This document shows, piece after piece, positions 18,260 through 26,111 of a DNA stretch of 64,000 nucleotides (positions are counted from its first letter, which is position 1; every line of letters begins with the position of its first letter). The notes under the pieces were generated by a model, which worked only from the letters and a program-made list of their open reading frames with translations, ran no database searches and was not told the DNA's origin. The position numbers and the translations under genes are program-made. Origin of the DNA: Streptomyces bauhiniae (GTDB taxonomy: Bacteria > Actinomycetota > Actinomycetes > Streptomycetales > Streptomycetaceae). The stretch is taken from positions 620,001 to 684,000 of the forward strand of contig NZ_SRRT01000001.1 in assembly GCF_004784475.1 (NCBI RefSeq), in the 5' to 3' direction.

Positions 18260-18590
18260 CGTGTGCCGTGCGGCGCCGGAGCGCGGGAGGCGGTCGGCCA
18301 CCACGGGGGCTCGCAGGCCGGCGGGCGTCCCGGAGGGGGCCCGTGAGGGCCTGCGCGGCCCTGCGCCTGAGTCCGTCGCCCGCGTCCGTCCGCGCCCGGC
18401 CACCCCGGGCGCGCGTCGGACGACAGGCGTCCCGGAGGGGTCCGGTAGCGGCCTACGCGGCCCTGCGCCCGTGCCCCGCGTCCGTCCGCACCCGGCCACC
18501 CCGGGCGCTCGCCGGACGGCGGGCATCCCCGACGAGGCGTGCAACGGCTTACGCGGCCCCGCCCCCGTCCCCGGCGTCCGCCTCCGCTCA
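18260..18590 (+). repeat. Imperfect tandem repeat, about three units of 95-102 bp
   Basis: Three consecutive units share a core read as GARRxxGVPEGxxxGLRGPAP followed by RVRPxPATP when translated in the frame from 18261. The units are about 102, 96 and fewer than 100 bp, and the third has diverged most. They fill the 417-bp interval between the membrane protein and the small ORF at 18671. That frame (18261-18674, 137 codons) overlaps the next ATG by 4 bp but has a TTA codon, looser third-position bias than its neighbours and no ribosome site. I treat it as non-coding repeat with a possible ORF. A 13-bp direct repeat (TTCATCCCTGAGA twice, about 18630-18657) follows. Confidence 0.65.
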
Positions 18591-18670
18591 CGGCACCGGC
18601 GCCCCACCGCCGCCCCGCCCCCTCCCCCCTTCATCCCTGAGACCTTCATCCCTGAGAAGGAGAACACCAG

Positions 18671-18754
18671 ATGACCACCTCCCGACACGGAGTCACCGCA
18701 GTGGCCGGGTCCGTGGGAGCAGCCGCGGCGCACACCTCGGGGGCCGCCCTATGA
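18671..18754 (+). CDS. 27-aa small ORF coupled to the epimerase gene
   Basis: ATG at 18671 with a near-perfect ribosome site (GAGAAGGAGAACACCAG). It encodes MTTSRHGVTAVAGSVGAAAA followed by HTSGAAL, and its TGA (18752-18754) overlaps the ATG of the epimerase gene (18751). The arrangement looks like a translational-coupling leader, because the epimerase itself has no other ribosome site. It could instead be the remnant of a degraded gene. Product function unknown. Confidence 0.5.
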   Translation: MTTSRHGVTAVAGSVGAAAAHTSGAAL

Positions 18755-19710
18755 GGGTCCTGCTGATCGGAGCCAACGGGTACATCGGCCGCTTCGTCGC
18801 CGACCGCCTCCTCGCCGACCCCGCCGTGCAGCTCACCGCGCTCGGCCGGGGCGACGACGCCGACGTCCGCTTCGACCTCGCCACCGGCAGCCCCGGCGCG
18901 CTCACCCGGTTCCTGGACGCCGTGCACCCCGGTGTCGTCGTCAACTGCGCCGGTGCCACCCGGGGCGGCGCCCGCGACCTCACCCGGCACAACACCGTCG
19001 CCGTGGCCACCGTCTGCGAGGCGCTGCGGCGCAGCGGCTGCGGGGCCCGGCTGGTGCAGATCGGCTGCGGCTCCGAGTACGGGCCGAGCCAGCCCGGCTC
19101 CTCCACCGCCGAGGACGCCGTACCCCGGCCGGGCGGCCCCTACGGGGTCAGCAAGCTCGCCGCGACCGAACTGGTCCTCGGCTCGGGGCTGGACGCCGTG
19201 GTGCTGCGGGTCTTCTCGCCCGCCGGACCCGGCACCCCGGCAGGGTCGCCCCTGGGGAGACTCGCCGAGGCCATGCGCCGGGCCATGCAGGCGGGCGACG
19301 GCGAGCTCAAGCTCGCCGGGCTCGGCGTACAGCGCGACTTCGTCGACGTACGCGACGTCGCCCGCGCCGTGCACGCCGCCTCGCTGTCCGCCGCGCAGGG
19401 CGTGATCAACATCGGCTCCGGCCGTGCCGTACGGCTGCGCGACGCGGCCACCGTCCTCGCGCGGGTCGCCGGGTACGGGGGCGCGCTCAACGAACTCGAC
19501 GCGCCGCCCGGCCCGTTGCGCGGGCAGATCGGGCATCCGCGCGGTGATCTGGACCATGCGGTGCCGGTCGCGTACCCCTACCCGGACGGCTGCGGGAGCT
19601 GGCAGCAGGCGGACGTACGCACCGCCCGCGACCGGCTCGGCTGGCGGCCCCGGATCAATCTGGAGGAGTCCCTCGCGGACATCTGGATGGAGGCGGCATG
19701 CCGCATCTGA
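18751..19710 (+). CDS. NAD-dependent sugar epimerase/dehydratase (extended SDR)
   Basis: 319 aa. The dinucleotide-binding motif GANGYIG (residues 7-13), the catalytic YGVSK (YxxxK) and a preceding Ser-rich strand (IGCGSEYG) place it in the extended SDR family with UDP-sugar 4-epimerases. The C-terminus (TARDRLGWRPRINLEESLAD) is typical of nucleotide-sugar enzymes. In a PelF context it could supply UDP-GalNAc from UDP-GlcNAc, as PelX does, but this is inference. It starts inside the 27-aa ORF stop and overlaps the spherulin-4 gene by 13 bp. Confidence 0.87.
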   Translation: MRVLLIGANGYIGRFVADRLLADPAVQLTALGRGDDADVRFDLATGSPGALTRFLDAVHPGVVVNCAGATRGGARDLTRHNTVAVATVCEALRRSGCGARLVQIGCGSEYGPSQPGSSTAEDAVPRPGGPYGVSKLAATELVLGSGLDAVVLRVFSPAGPGTPAGSPLGRLAEAMRRAMQAGDGELKLAGLGVQRDFVDVRDVARAVHAASLSAAQGVINIGSGRAVRLRDAATVLARVAGYGGALNELDAPPGPLRGQIGHPRGDLDHAVPVAYPYPDGCGSWQQADVRTARDRLGWRPRINLEESLADIWMEAACRI

Positions 19711-20438
19711 CCAGCGCGCCCGCCGTCACCGCCGTACGCACCGCGATCGGCGTCCCCGACTACGCGCACCCGCTGACCGCGCCCGCCCAGTGGGCCGAAC
19801 TGGCCCGCCCCGGAACGCCGTTGGACTGGGTGGTGCTCAATGTCGCCGCCGGACCGGGCACCCGCCCCGACCCGCACTGCCTGGAGGCGGCGGGCCGGCT
19901 GAGGAACGGCGGGGTCCGCGTGCTGGGCCACCTGGACCTCGCGCACGGCATGCGCCCCTTCGCCGACCTGGTCACCGACGCGCACCGCCACCTCGACTGG
20001 TACCGCGTCGACGGCTTCCTGCTGGAACGCTGTCCCGGTGACCGGACGCAACTGCCCGAGGTCCGCCGGGTGATCACCACGCTCCGCGCGCTCGCCGGGA
20101 ACACCCACCTCGTGCTCGGCCACGGGGAACACCCCTGTCCGGGGTACGCGGAGAACGCCGACCAACTGGTGACCTTCCGCGGCTCCTGGGCCGACTACCG
20201 CTGGTCGCAGGTGGCGGAGTGGACCGCCGACTACCCGGAGAGCCGCTTCTGCCACTTCGTGCACGGGGTGCCGCGCGGCCATCTGGAGGAGGCGCTGCGC
20301 ATCGCGCGCTGGCAGGGCGCCGGGACGGTCTACCTCACCGACCGCACGGATCACGGCGGCCGGGCCAACCCCTGGGAGACGATGCCCGGCCACTGGGACG
20401 AATTCGTCTCGCGGGTCGGAACGGGTGTCTCGGAATGA
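19698..20438 (+). CDS. Spherulin-4 (Sph3/GH135-like) family protein
   Basis: 246 aa. It opens with a (beta/alpha)8-like region: PLDWVVLNVAAGPG, RVLGHLDLAHG and WYRVDGFLLERCPGD, the last matching the DGxxxDE-like catalytic strand of spherulin-4 proteins (Asp and Glu kept in DGFLLE). Fungal Sph3 and the hydrolase domain of PelA cleave galactosaminogalactan/Pel, so an alpha-1,4-N-acetylgalactosaminidase-type role is plausible. No signal peptide is seen, so if it acts on an exported polymer the export route is unclear. It overlaps the end of the epimerase gene, making it the last gene of the operon. Confidence 0.85.
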   Translation: MPHLTSAPAVTAVRTAIGVPDYAHPLTAPAQWAELARPGTPLDWVVLNVAAGPGTRPDPHCLEAAGRLRNGGVRVLGHLDLAHGMRPFADLVTDAHRHLDWYRVDGFLLERCPGDRTQLPEVRRVITTLRALAGNTHLVLGHGEHPCPGYAENADQLVTFRGSWADYRWSQVAEWTADYPESRFCHFVHGVPRGHLEEALRIARWQGAGTVYLTDRTDHGGRANPWETMPGHWDEFVSRVGTGVSE

Positions 20439-20502
20439 AGAAGGCCGTGGCAGTGTTAGGGGAAGAACAACCCGTAGTGATCGACCGACCAACGGAGTCC
20501 CC

Positions 20503-21681
20503 GTGTCGCTGCCACCCCTGGTCGAGCCCGCTTCCGAGCTCACCGTAGACGAGGTCCGCCGGTACTCCCGCCACCTGATCATCCCGGATGTGGGGATGGA
20601 AGGGCAGAAGCGGCTGAAGAACGCCAAGGTGCTCTGTGTGGGCGCCGGCGGCCTGGGTTCACCCGCGCTGATGTACCTCGCGGCGGCCGGTGTCGGCACG
20701 CTGGGCATCGTGGAGTTCGACGAGGTCGACGAGTCCAACCTCCAGCGGCAGATCATCCACAGCCAGGCCGACATCGGCCGCTCGAAGGCGGAGTCCGCGC
20801 GGGACACGGTCAAGGGCATCAACCCGTACGTGGACGTGATCCTGCACGAGGAACGGCTCGAGGCCGAGAACGTGCTGGAGATCTTCGGCCAGTACGACCT
20901 GATCGTCGACGGCACGGACAACTTCGCCACGCGCTACCTGGTCAACGACGCGTGCGTGCTGCTGAACAAGCCGTACGTGTGGGGCTCGATCTACCGCTTC
21001 GACGGCCAGGCGTCCGTCTTCTGGTCCGAGCACGGCCCCTGCTACCGCTGCCTCTACCCGGAGCCCCCGCCGCCCGGCATGGTCCCCTCCTGCGCCGAGG
21101 GCGGCGTGCTCGGCGTGCTGTGCGCGTCCATCGGCTCGATCCAGGTCAACGAGGCGATCAAGCTGCTCGCGGGCATCGGCGACCCGCTGGTCGGCCGCCT
21201 GATGATCTATGACGCCCTGGAGATGCAGTACCGCCAGGTCAAGGTCCGCAAGGACCCCGACTGCGCGGTGTGCGGCGAGAACCCCACGGTCACCGAGCTG
21301 ATCGACTACGAGGCGTTCTGCGGCGTCGTCTCCGAGGAGGCCCAGGAGGCCGCGGCCGGCTCCACGATCACTCCCAAGCAGCTCAAGGAGTGGATCGACG
21401 ACGGCGAGAACATCGAGATCATCGACGTCCGCGAGCCGAACGAGTACGAGATCGTCTCCATCCCCGGCGCCAAGCTCATCCCCAAGAACGACTTCCTCAT
21501 GGGCACCGCCCTGGAGACCCTCCCCCACGACAAGCGCATCGTCCTCCACTGCAAGACGGGCGTCCGCAGCGCGGAGGTCCTCGCGGTCCTGAAGTCCGCG
21601 GGCTTCGCGGACGCGGTCCACGTGGGCGGCGGCGTCATCGGCTGGGTCAACCAGATCGAACCCAGCAAGCCGGTGTACTGA
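20503..21681 (+). CDS. moeZ: Adenylyltransferase/sulfurtransferase MoeZ
   Basis: 392 aa. The N-terminal E1-like domain has GAGGLGSPAL (about residue 47) and the conserved RQIIHSQADIGRSKAESA segment. Two CxxC zinc pairs appear as CYRCLYP and CAVCGENP. A rhodanese domain follows, with the active Cys in LHCKTGVRSAEV (about 350). MoeZ activates ubiquitin-like sulfur carriers (MoaD, ThiS, CysO) by adenylation and thiocarboxylation, serving molybdopterin, thiamine, cysteine and sulfur-containing secondary metabolites. GTG start at 20503 after GGAGTCCCC. Single gene, closed by a long hairpin. Confidence 0.95.
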   Translation: MSLPPLVEPASELTVDEVRRYSRHLIIPDVGMEGQKRLKNAKVLCVGAGGLGSPALMYLAAAGVGTLGIVEFDEVDESNLQRQIIHSQADIGRSKAESARDTVKGINPYVDVILHEERLEAENVLEIFGQYDLIVDGTDNFATRYLVNDACVLLNKPYVWGSIYRFDGQASVFWSEHGPCYRCLYPEPPPPGMVPSCAEGGVLGVLCASIGSIQVNEAIKLLAGIGDPLVGRLMIYDALEMQYRQVKVRKDPDCAVCGENPTVTELIDYEAFCGVVSEEAQEAAAGSTITPKQLKEWIDDGENIEIIDVREPNEYEIVSIPGAKLIPKNDFLMGTALETLPHDKRIVLHCKTGVRSAEVLAVLKSAGFADAVHVGGGVIGWVNQIEPSKPVY

Positions 21682-21693
21682 GCCTTTCCGGCC

Positions 21694-21738
21694 GCGAAGG
21701 CCCACGGCCCCTGATCACTCGGGGCCGTGGGCCTTCGC
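21694..21738 (+). terminator. Rho-independent-type hairpin after moeZ
   Basis: GCGAAGGCCCACGGCCCC at 21694-21711 is perfectly complementary to GGGGCCGTGGGCCTTCGC at 21721-21738 (18 bp, 9-nt loop). It has no long U-tract, which is usual for Streptomyces. Confidence 0.85.
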
Positions 21739-21743
21739 CGTGT

Positions 21744-21774
21744 TTGACCTTCAACTTGGTCGAAGCCCGATGAT
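21744..21774 (+). promoter_or_regulatory. MerR-type promoter with 19-bp spacer
   Basis: TTGACC (21744-21749), a 19-nt spacer holding a dyad (CTTCAACTTGGTCGAAG), then GATGAT (21769-21774). Long spacers with an internal dyad are the hallmark of promoters twisted by MerR regulators. The -10 lies 6 nt before the GTG at 21781, so the mRNA should be leaderless and autoregulated. Confidence 0.6.
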
Positions 21775-21780
21775 GGCGCG

Positions 21781-22830
21781 GTGCCGAAATCCGAACTCAT
21801 GCCGATCGGGGTCTTCGCCGAGCGCAGCGGGCTGACGCCCAGCGCGCTGCGGTTCTACGCCGACTCCGGACTGTTGCCGCCCGCCGAGGTCGACCCCGTG
21901 TCGGGGTACCGCTACTACAGCACCGGGCAGGTGGCGCGGGCGACCGTGCTGCGGCAGCTCCGGGAGATCGCCATGCCGCTGGCCGGTGTCGAGGCGGTCC
22001 TCGGGGCCGAGGGCGAGGAGGCGGTGCGGTTGCTCGACGAGCATGTGGCGGGGGTCCTCGGGGACGCGGCGGAGGCGCGGTGGAAGGCCGCTGTCCTCCG
22101 GTCCGCGCTCGGTGGCGACGTGCCGGGGCTCGAAGTCGCCGCGCTGAAGGGGCCCGTGTTCGCGGAGGCCGTCGAGCAGGTGCTGACGGCGACCGCGCGG
22201 GAGCCCACGATGCCGGTGCTCGCCGGGGTGCGTGTCGAGGCGAGCCAGGAGGCGGTCACCCTGACCGCGACGGACCGCTACCGGCTCGCCACCCGGACCC
22301 TGGTGCCCGCCGAAGCGCCGACGCGGGCATGGGCCGGCACGGTCGACGGCGACGAACTGCGGGCCGCGGCCGCCGAGATCCGCCGCAGCCCGGCGGTACG
22401 GCTCGAAGCGGTGCCGCACGGGATGTGGCTCCGGGTGACCGGCCGGGAGGACCGCTACTGCCGGCTGCTGAGCGAGGAGTTCCCGGACCACCGGCTGATG
22501 CTCGCCTCGTTGGGCGAGGCCACCACCCGCGCGACGGTCCCCAAGGACCTGCTCATACGGGCCCTGGAGGAGCACCCCGGCGACCGCGTCGCGCTGAACA
22601 TCACCGTCCAGGGCATGAAAGTCGGCGACCGCACCCCGCTCCCCGCGACGACCACGGGCCGGCCCCTCCGCATCTGCTTCGAGCTGACCACGCTCTACCC
22701 CGCCGTGAGCACCGCGATCGGCCCCGACGTGATGCTCGATCTGCGGGGCGAGGACCAGCCGGTCACCGTCCGCTCCGCCGACCGCGGTGACCTCACCACC
22801 CTGGTCATGCCGGTCAGGAGGGTGTCATGA
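21781..22830 (+). CDS. MerR regulator fused to a DNA polymerase III beta-clamp-like domain
   Basis: 349 aa. The N-terminus is a MerR HTH: PIGVFAERSGLTPSALRFYA and SGYRYYSTGQVARATVLRQL. From about residue 125 the sequence switches to sliding-clamp (DnaN) features: TMPVLAGVRVEASQEAVTLT, ATDRYRLATRTL, EEFPDHRLML and the C-terminal TTLVMPVRRVS, equivalent to the VLMPVR end of DnaN. Two of the three clamp subdomains are recognisable, so this is not a full replication clamp. The clamp half may bind a ligand or protein, or mediate dimerisation; that is inference. The likely start is the leaderless GTG at 21781, with ATG 21799 as alternative. It overlaps the next gene by ATGA. Confidence 0.85.
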   Translation: MPKSELMPIGVFAERSGLTPSALRFYADSGLLPPAEVDPVSGYRYYSTGQVARATVLRQLREIAMPLAGVEAVLGAEGEEAVRLLDEHVAGVLGDAAEARWKAAVLRSALGGDVPGLEVAALKGPVFAEAVEQVLTATAREPTMPVLAGVRVEASQEAVTLTATDRYRLATRTLVPAEAPTRAWAGTVDGDELRAAAAEIRRSPAVRLEAVPHGMWLRVTGREDRYCRLLSEEFPDHRLMLASLGEATTRATVPKDLLIRALEEHPGDRVALNITVQGMKVGDRTPLPATTTGRPLRICFELTTLYPAVSTAIGPDVMLDLRGEDQPVTVRSADRGDLTTLVMPVRRVS

Positions 22831-23300
22831 CGACTCCCGACCCGACCATGGAAGCCATCGGCAAAGCCGTCGAAGCGGGCCGGGCCGGCGACCCCACCAC
22901 CGCCCGCGAGCAGTTGCTGCGCCTGTGGTCCACCACCGACGACCCCCTGCACCGCTGCACCGTCGCCCACTACCTGGCCGACCTCCACGACGACCCCGCC
23001 CAGGCCCTCACCTGGGACATCCGGGCCCTGGACGCCGCCGAGGCCCTGACCGAGCAGCGAGTCCAGCAACACCACACCGACCTGCACATCGCCGGCTTCT
23101 ACCCCTCCCTCCACCTCAACCTCGCCGACAACTACCGCCGCCTCGGTTCCTTCGCAGCGGCCACGGAGCACATCGAAGCGGCCCGCTCACACGCCCCGAA
23201 CCTCCCTGACACCCCCTACGGCGACCTCATACGCGGCGCCATCCAGGGGGTCGCCGAGGCCATCGCGGGCCGGGACCGCACCCGGAGGCCCTCGGCATGA
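22827..23300 (+). CDS. Small alpha-helical TPR-like protein
   Basis: 157 aa. ATG overlapping the MerR-clamp stop (ATGA). The sequence is a run of helical pairs (LLRLWSTTDDPLHRCTVAHYLA; LHLNLADNYRRLGSFAAATE; IEAARSHAPNLPDTPYGDLI) that fits a TPR-like scaffold, ending in a basic tail (GRDRTRRPSA). No enzymatic motif. Proteins of this type commonly accompany MerR-clamp regulators in Streptomyces in my recollection; the partnership suggests protein-protein binding. It overlaps the SUKH-3 gene by 4 bp. Confidence 0.8.
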   Translation: MTTPDPTMEAIGKAVEAGRAGDPTTAREQLLRLWSTTDDPLHRCTVAHYLADLHDDPAQALTWDIRALDAAEALTEQRVQQHHTDLHIAGFYPSLHLNLADNYRRLGSFAAATEHIEAARSHAPNLPDTPYGDLIRGAIQGVAEAIAGRDRTRRPSA

Positions 23301-23740
23301 ACGACTGGACTCCGGAGGTCGCCGAGGTGCTGGAGACGGCGGGGTGGCAGCCTGGACGCAGGGTCGACACGGGTCGCTGGCGATCCATGTTCGAACCCGT
23401 CGGCCTGGCCATGCACGACGCCGCGGAGACCTTCCTGCGCGAGTTCGGCGGTCTGACCGTGCATGTCACCGGGCCCGGAATCACCTGCGCCCGTACCCCG
23501 TTCGAGCTGGACCCGGAGCTGGCGTGGGGCGAGGAGGACCGTTTCCTTCAGTGGGGCGAGCACCTCGGCCGCCGCCTCTTCCCGCTCGGCGAACTCGACC
23601 ACGGCCGCTTCTTCCTGGCCATCGACGAGGCCACCGAGATCCACCTCGTCGAGACCTGGACCGCCTCCTTCGGCCCCGCCCCCCAGGCCCTGAAGAACCT
23701 CGTCCTCGGCGTGGCTCCACGCCGGATCGACGTGGGGTAG
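23297..23740 (+). CDS. SUKH-3 domain immunity-type protein
   Basis: 147 aa. The pattern is the SUKH-3 family: VLETAGWQPGRRVDTGRW, the FLREFGGLTVHVTGPG strand, PFELDPELAWGEEDRFLQW, LFPLGELDHGRFFLAIDE and VETWTASFGPAPQALKNLVL. SUKH proteins are usually immunity partners of secreted polymorphic toxins. No toxin gene is visible nearby, so here it is either an orphan immunity protein or has been recruited to another role. It is translationally coupled to the TPR-like gene (ATGA) and ends the MerR-clamp operon. Confidence 0.85.
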   Translation: MNDWTPEVAEVLETAGWQPGRRVDTGRWRSMFEPVGLAMHDAAETFLREFGGLTVHVTGPGITCARTPFELDPELAWGEEDRFLQWGEHLGRRLFPLGELDHGRFFLAIDEATEIHLVETWTASFGPAPQALKNLVLGVAPRRIDVG

Positions 23741-23826
23741 GGCCCGCCGGGCAGGCGCCTGTTTGCGCCTCGCCGGGGATGGGCAGCCCTGGACCGGGCT
23801 GTCGGGGGAGTGGGGGGGAGCCGTGG

Positions 23827-24336
23827 GTGGACGGTGAGGGTGCGTCGGTCGTCATTTCGGTGGCCGCTGTGGTCATCAGTGTGCTGTCGCTCTATGTGGC
23901 GCGGCGGAAGGACCGGCGGGACGCGCTGCTCAAGTTGCATGAGTCGCTGATCAGCCCTGAGCTGCAGCACGGCAGGCGGACGGTGTTTCTGATGCGGGAG
24001 CGGGGGGTGCGGGTGGAGGAGTTGAGCGGGGAGGAGTATGCCGTCGTCAACCGGGCGCTCGCGGCCTTCGACGTCGTCGGGCTGTACTGCCACAAGGGGT
24101 ATGTGAGCGAGAAGGACGTCCTTGAGCTGTGGGCGGTACCGCTGGTGCGGCTGAAGTACGCGGGCGGGGCGTTTCTCGAGTACCGGGACGCGCAGGTGGC
24201 GGGGATGCCGACCTGGCCGCGCTTCCGGCAACTGGCGGAGCATGCGGAGGCGTATCTGCGGGCGCGGGGTATCGATGTCGCCCGGCTCATGGGGTCCGCG
24301 CCGGGCGTGCCGGAGAGTTGTAGCGAGCCGTCGTAG
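23827..24336 (+). CDS. Membrane-anchored DUF4760-like protein
   Basis: 169 aa. GTG at 23827 follows GGGGGGGAGCC. One N-terminal membrane span (ASVVISVAAVVISVLSLYVA) leads straight into a charged cytoplasmic region (RRKDRRDALLKLHESLI) and a helical domain with YAVVNRALAAFDVVGLYCHK, similar to the DUF4760 family. No catalytic motif is seen. Codon use is a little less biased than in neighbours. It is 86 bp downstream of the SUKH-3 gene and could be transcribed with it; the next gene faces it on the other strand. Confidence 0.7.
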   Translation: MDGEGASVVISVAAVVISVLSLYVARRKDRRDALLKLHESLISPELQHGRRTVFLMRERGVRVEELSGEEYAVVNRALAAFDVVGLYCHKGYVSEKDVLELWAVPLVRLKYAGGAFLEYRDAQVAGMPTWPRFRQLAEHAEAYLRARGIDVARLMGSAPGVPESCSEPS

Positions 24337-24347
24337 CGCGGCAGTCG

Positions 24348-25889
24348 TCAGGTGCACACCGTGTTCGGCTTCGGGGTGCGGCCCGTCAGGAGGTAGTCGT
24401 TGACCGCCTTCTGGACGCACTTGTTCTTGCTGTCGTACGCGCCGTGGCCCTGGCCCTTGTAGGTGAGTTCGACGGCGACGCCCTTGCCGAGGGCGTCGAC
24501 CATGGCGCGGGCGCCCTCGTAGGGGGTCGCGGGGTCGCCGGTGTTGCCGACGACGAGGATGGGGGCGGAGCCGGGGGCGTGGACGTCGGGGTGGTCGGCG
24601 GCGCCGGGGACGGCCCAGTCGGTGCAGCCGGCCATGCCCCAGGCGAGGTAGTCGCCGAAGACGGGGGAGGCCCCGCGGAAGTCGGGGAGCTTGGACTGGA
24701 TGTAGGCCGGGGTGTAACGGGGCTTCTCGTCCGAGCAGTTGATGGCGATGTTGGCCGGGGTGATGTTGCTGTACTCCCCGTTCTCCGACCGCCCGTTCAT
24801 CGAGTCGGACAACAGCATCAGGACCCTGCCGTCCCCGTCGTACGCCTGCTCCAGACCCTCGGTGAGGTACTCCCAGAAGTCCTTGGAGTACAGCGACTGC
24901 GCGATGCCGTTGGTCGCCGCGGTCTGCGTCAACTGGCGTGGATAGATACCGGGGATGGGCTTCTTCTCCAGGTCCTTCAGCAGCTTGGCGATACGGTTCT
25001 TCACATCGTCCGCCGTGTCCCCGAGGGGGCAGTCCTCGACCTTGGACGTGCAGTCCTCGGCGAAGTTGTCCAGCGCGAGCTGGAACCCCCGCGCCTGGCT
25101 GAGCGCCCCCTGCTCCGGCGTCTGGGTGGGGTCCACCACCGCGTCGAACACCGCCCGCCCCACGTGCTTCGGGAACAAGTGCGCGTACACACCGCCGAGT
25201 TCGGTCCCGTAGGAGATGCCGAAGTAGTGCAGCTTGGCGTCACCGAGCACCTGACGCATCAGGTCCATGTCGCGGGCCGCGTCCGTGGTGCGCACATGGG
25301 GCAGGATCTTCTTGGACCGCTGCTCGCACGCGTCGTTGAACTTCTCGGTGCGGGCGATGAGTTGCTTCTGCTCGGCGGTGTTCTCGGGCGTCGCGTCCTG
25401 CTGGAAGAACGTGTCGAGCTGGGAGTCGCTCTCGCACAGCACCGGCGCGCTGCGGCCGACCCCGCGCGGGTCGAAGCTGACCAGGTCGTACCGGGTGCGC
25501 AGGGCCGCGTAGTCCTCGCCGAACGCGGGCAGCGTGGTGACACCGCTGCCGCCGGGGCCGCCGAAGTTGAATACCAGCGAGCCGATCCGGTCCTTCGCCG
25601 GTCCGTCGGCCTTGGCGCGGATCAGGGCGATGCCGATGGTGTCGCCCTTGGGCTTGGCCCAGTCCAGCGGGGCCAGCATGGTTGCGCACTGCCACTTCGC
25701 GCCGCCGGGCAGCGGGGACGGCGACGGGCCGCCGCCCTCCGCCTCGGACGGGGCCGGACAGTCCTTCCACTGAAGCTTCTGCTTCGTCAGATCCCCGTGC
25801 CCCGACCCGCCGCAGCCGGCCAGCAGGGCGGCCATCAGCACGGCACTGGTCGTCAGGGCGGCGGCGCGCGGCCGGGAAGGGTTCGGCAT
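24348..25889 (-). CDS. Secreted S33-family lipoprotein peptidase (tripeptidyl aminopeptidase-like)
   Basis: 513 aa. The signal peptide ends in LMAALLAGC, a clear lipobox, so the protein is lipidated and exported. The enzyme has FNFGGPGGSG (oxyanion region), nucleophile YGISYG (GxSxG), and the TAP-like C-terminal domain with LVVGNTGDPATPYEGA and GQGHGAYDSKNKC. This matches Streptomyces tripeptidyl aminopeptidase-type alpha/beta hydrolases that trim peptides outside the cell. ATG 25889 follows GAGG. Its stop lies 11 bp from the end of the convergent DUF4760-like gene. Confidence 0.92.
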   Translation of the reverse strand: MPNPSRPRAAALTTSAVLMAALLAGCGGSGHGDLTKQKLQWKDCPAPSEAEGGGPSPSPLPGGAKWQCATMLAPLDWAKPKGDTIGIALIRAKADGPAKDRIGSLVFNFGGPGGSGVTTLPAFGEDYAALRTRYDLVSFDPRGVGRSAPVLCESDSQLDTFFQQDATPENTAEQKQLIARTEKFNDACEQRSKKILPHVRTTDAARDMDLMRQVLGDAKLHYFGISYGTELGGVYAHLFPKHVGRAVFDAVVDPTQTPEQGALSQARGFQLALDNFAEDCTSKVEDCPLGDTADDVKNRIAKLLKDLEKKPIPGIYPRQLTQTAATNGIAQSLYSKDFWEYLTEGLEQAYDGDGRVLMLLSDSMNGRSENGEYSNITPANIAINCSDEKPRYTPAYIQSKLPDFRGASPVFGDYLAWGMAGCTDWAVPGAADHPDVHAPGSAPILVVGNTGDPATPYEGARAMVDALGKGVAVELTYKGQGHGAYDSKNKCVQKAVNDYLLTGRTPKPNTVCT

Positions 25890-25954
25890 ACAGCCATCCT
25901 CACGGCGCGCCCGCGACTCCGCGCGGGGCACGGGCCGTAAGGAGTACGGGGGCG

Positions 25955-26083
25955 ACAGCCCCTACGGGACCCCGTCAGGGTGCGCAGACAGGCCCGGCGT
26001 CCCCTGGCGACGGCCCCTCCGGGTCCCGTAGGGGCGCGCCAGCCGGACCGACGCCCCTGGCAACAGCCCCTACGGGACCCCGT
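25955..26083. repeat. Two direct 21-bp copies plus an inverted 14-bp copy
   Basis: A 21-bp sequence starting ACAGCCCCTACGGGACC is identical at 25955-25975 and 26063-26083, and its reverse complement core GGTCCCGTAGGGGC occurs at 26022-26035. Pairs of these can form hairpins. They lie in the 222-bp interval between two genes on the minus strand (26112 stop, 25889 start), so they may act as terminator of the upstream gene. The GGACCC/GGGTCC hairpins are unusual for a promoter. Confidence 0.65.
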
Positions 26084-26111
26084 AAGGGCCCACCGCCCAA
26101 ATCCCCGCCCC

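Noticed and set aside
18260..18590. A CRISPR array
   Set aside because: The units are adjacent without unique spacers, too long and imperfect, and no cas gene is present in the window.
18261..18674. A 137-codon ORF made of repeats
   Set aside because: No ribosome site, a TTA codon, and weaker third-position bias than neighbours; best read as tandem repeat DNA, although translation cannot be excluded.
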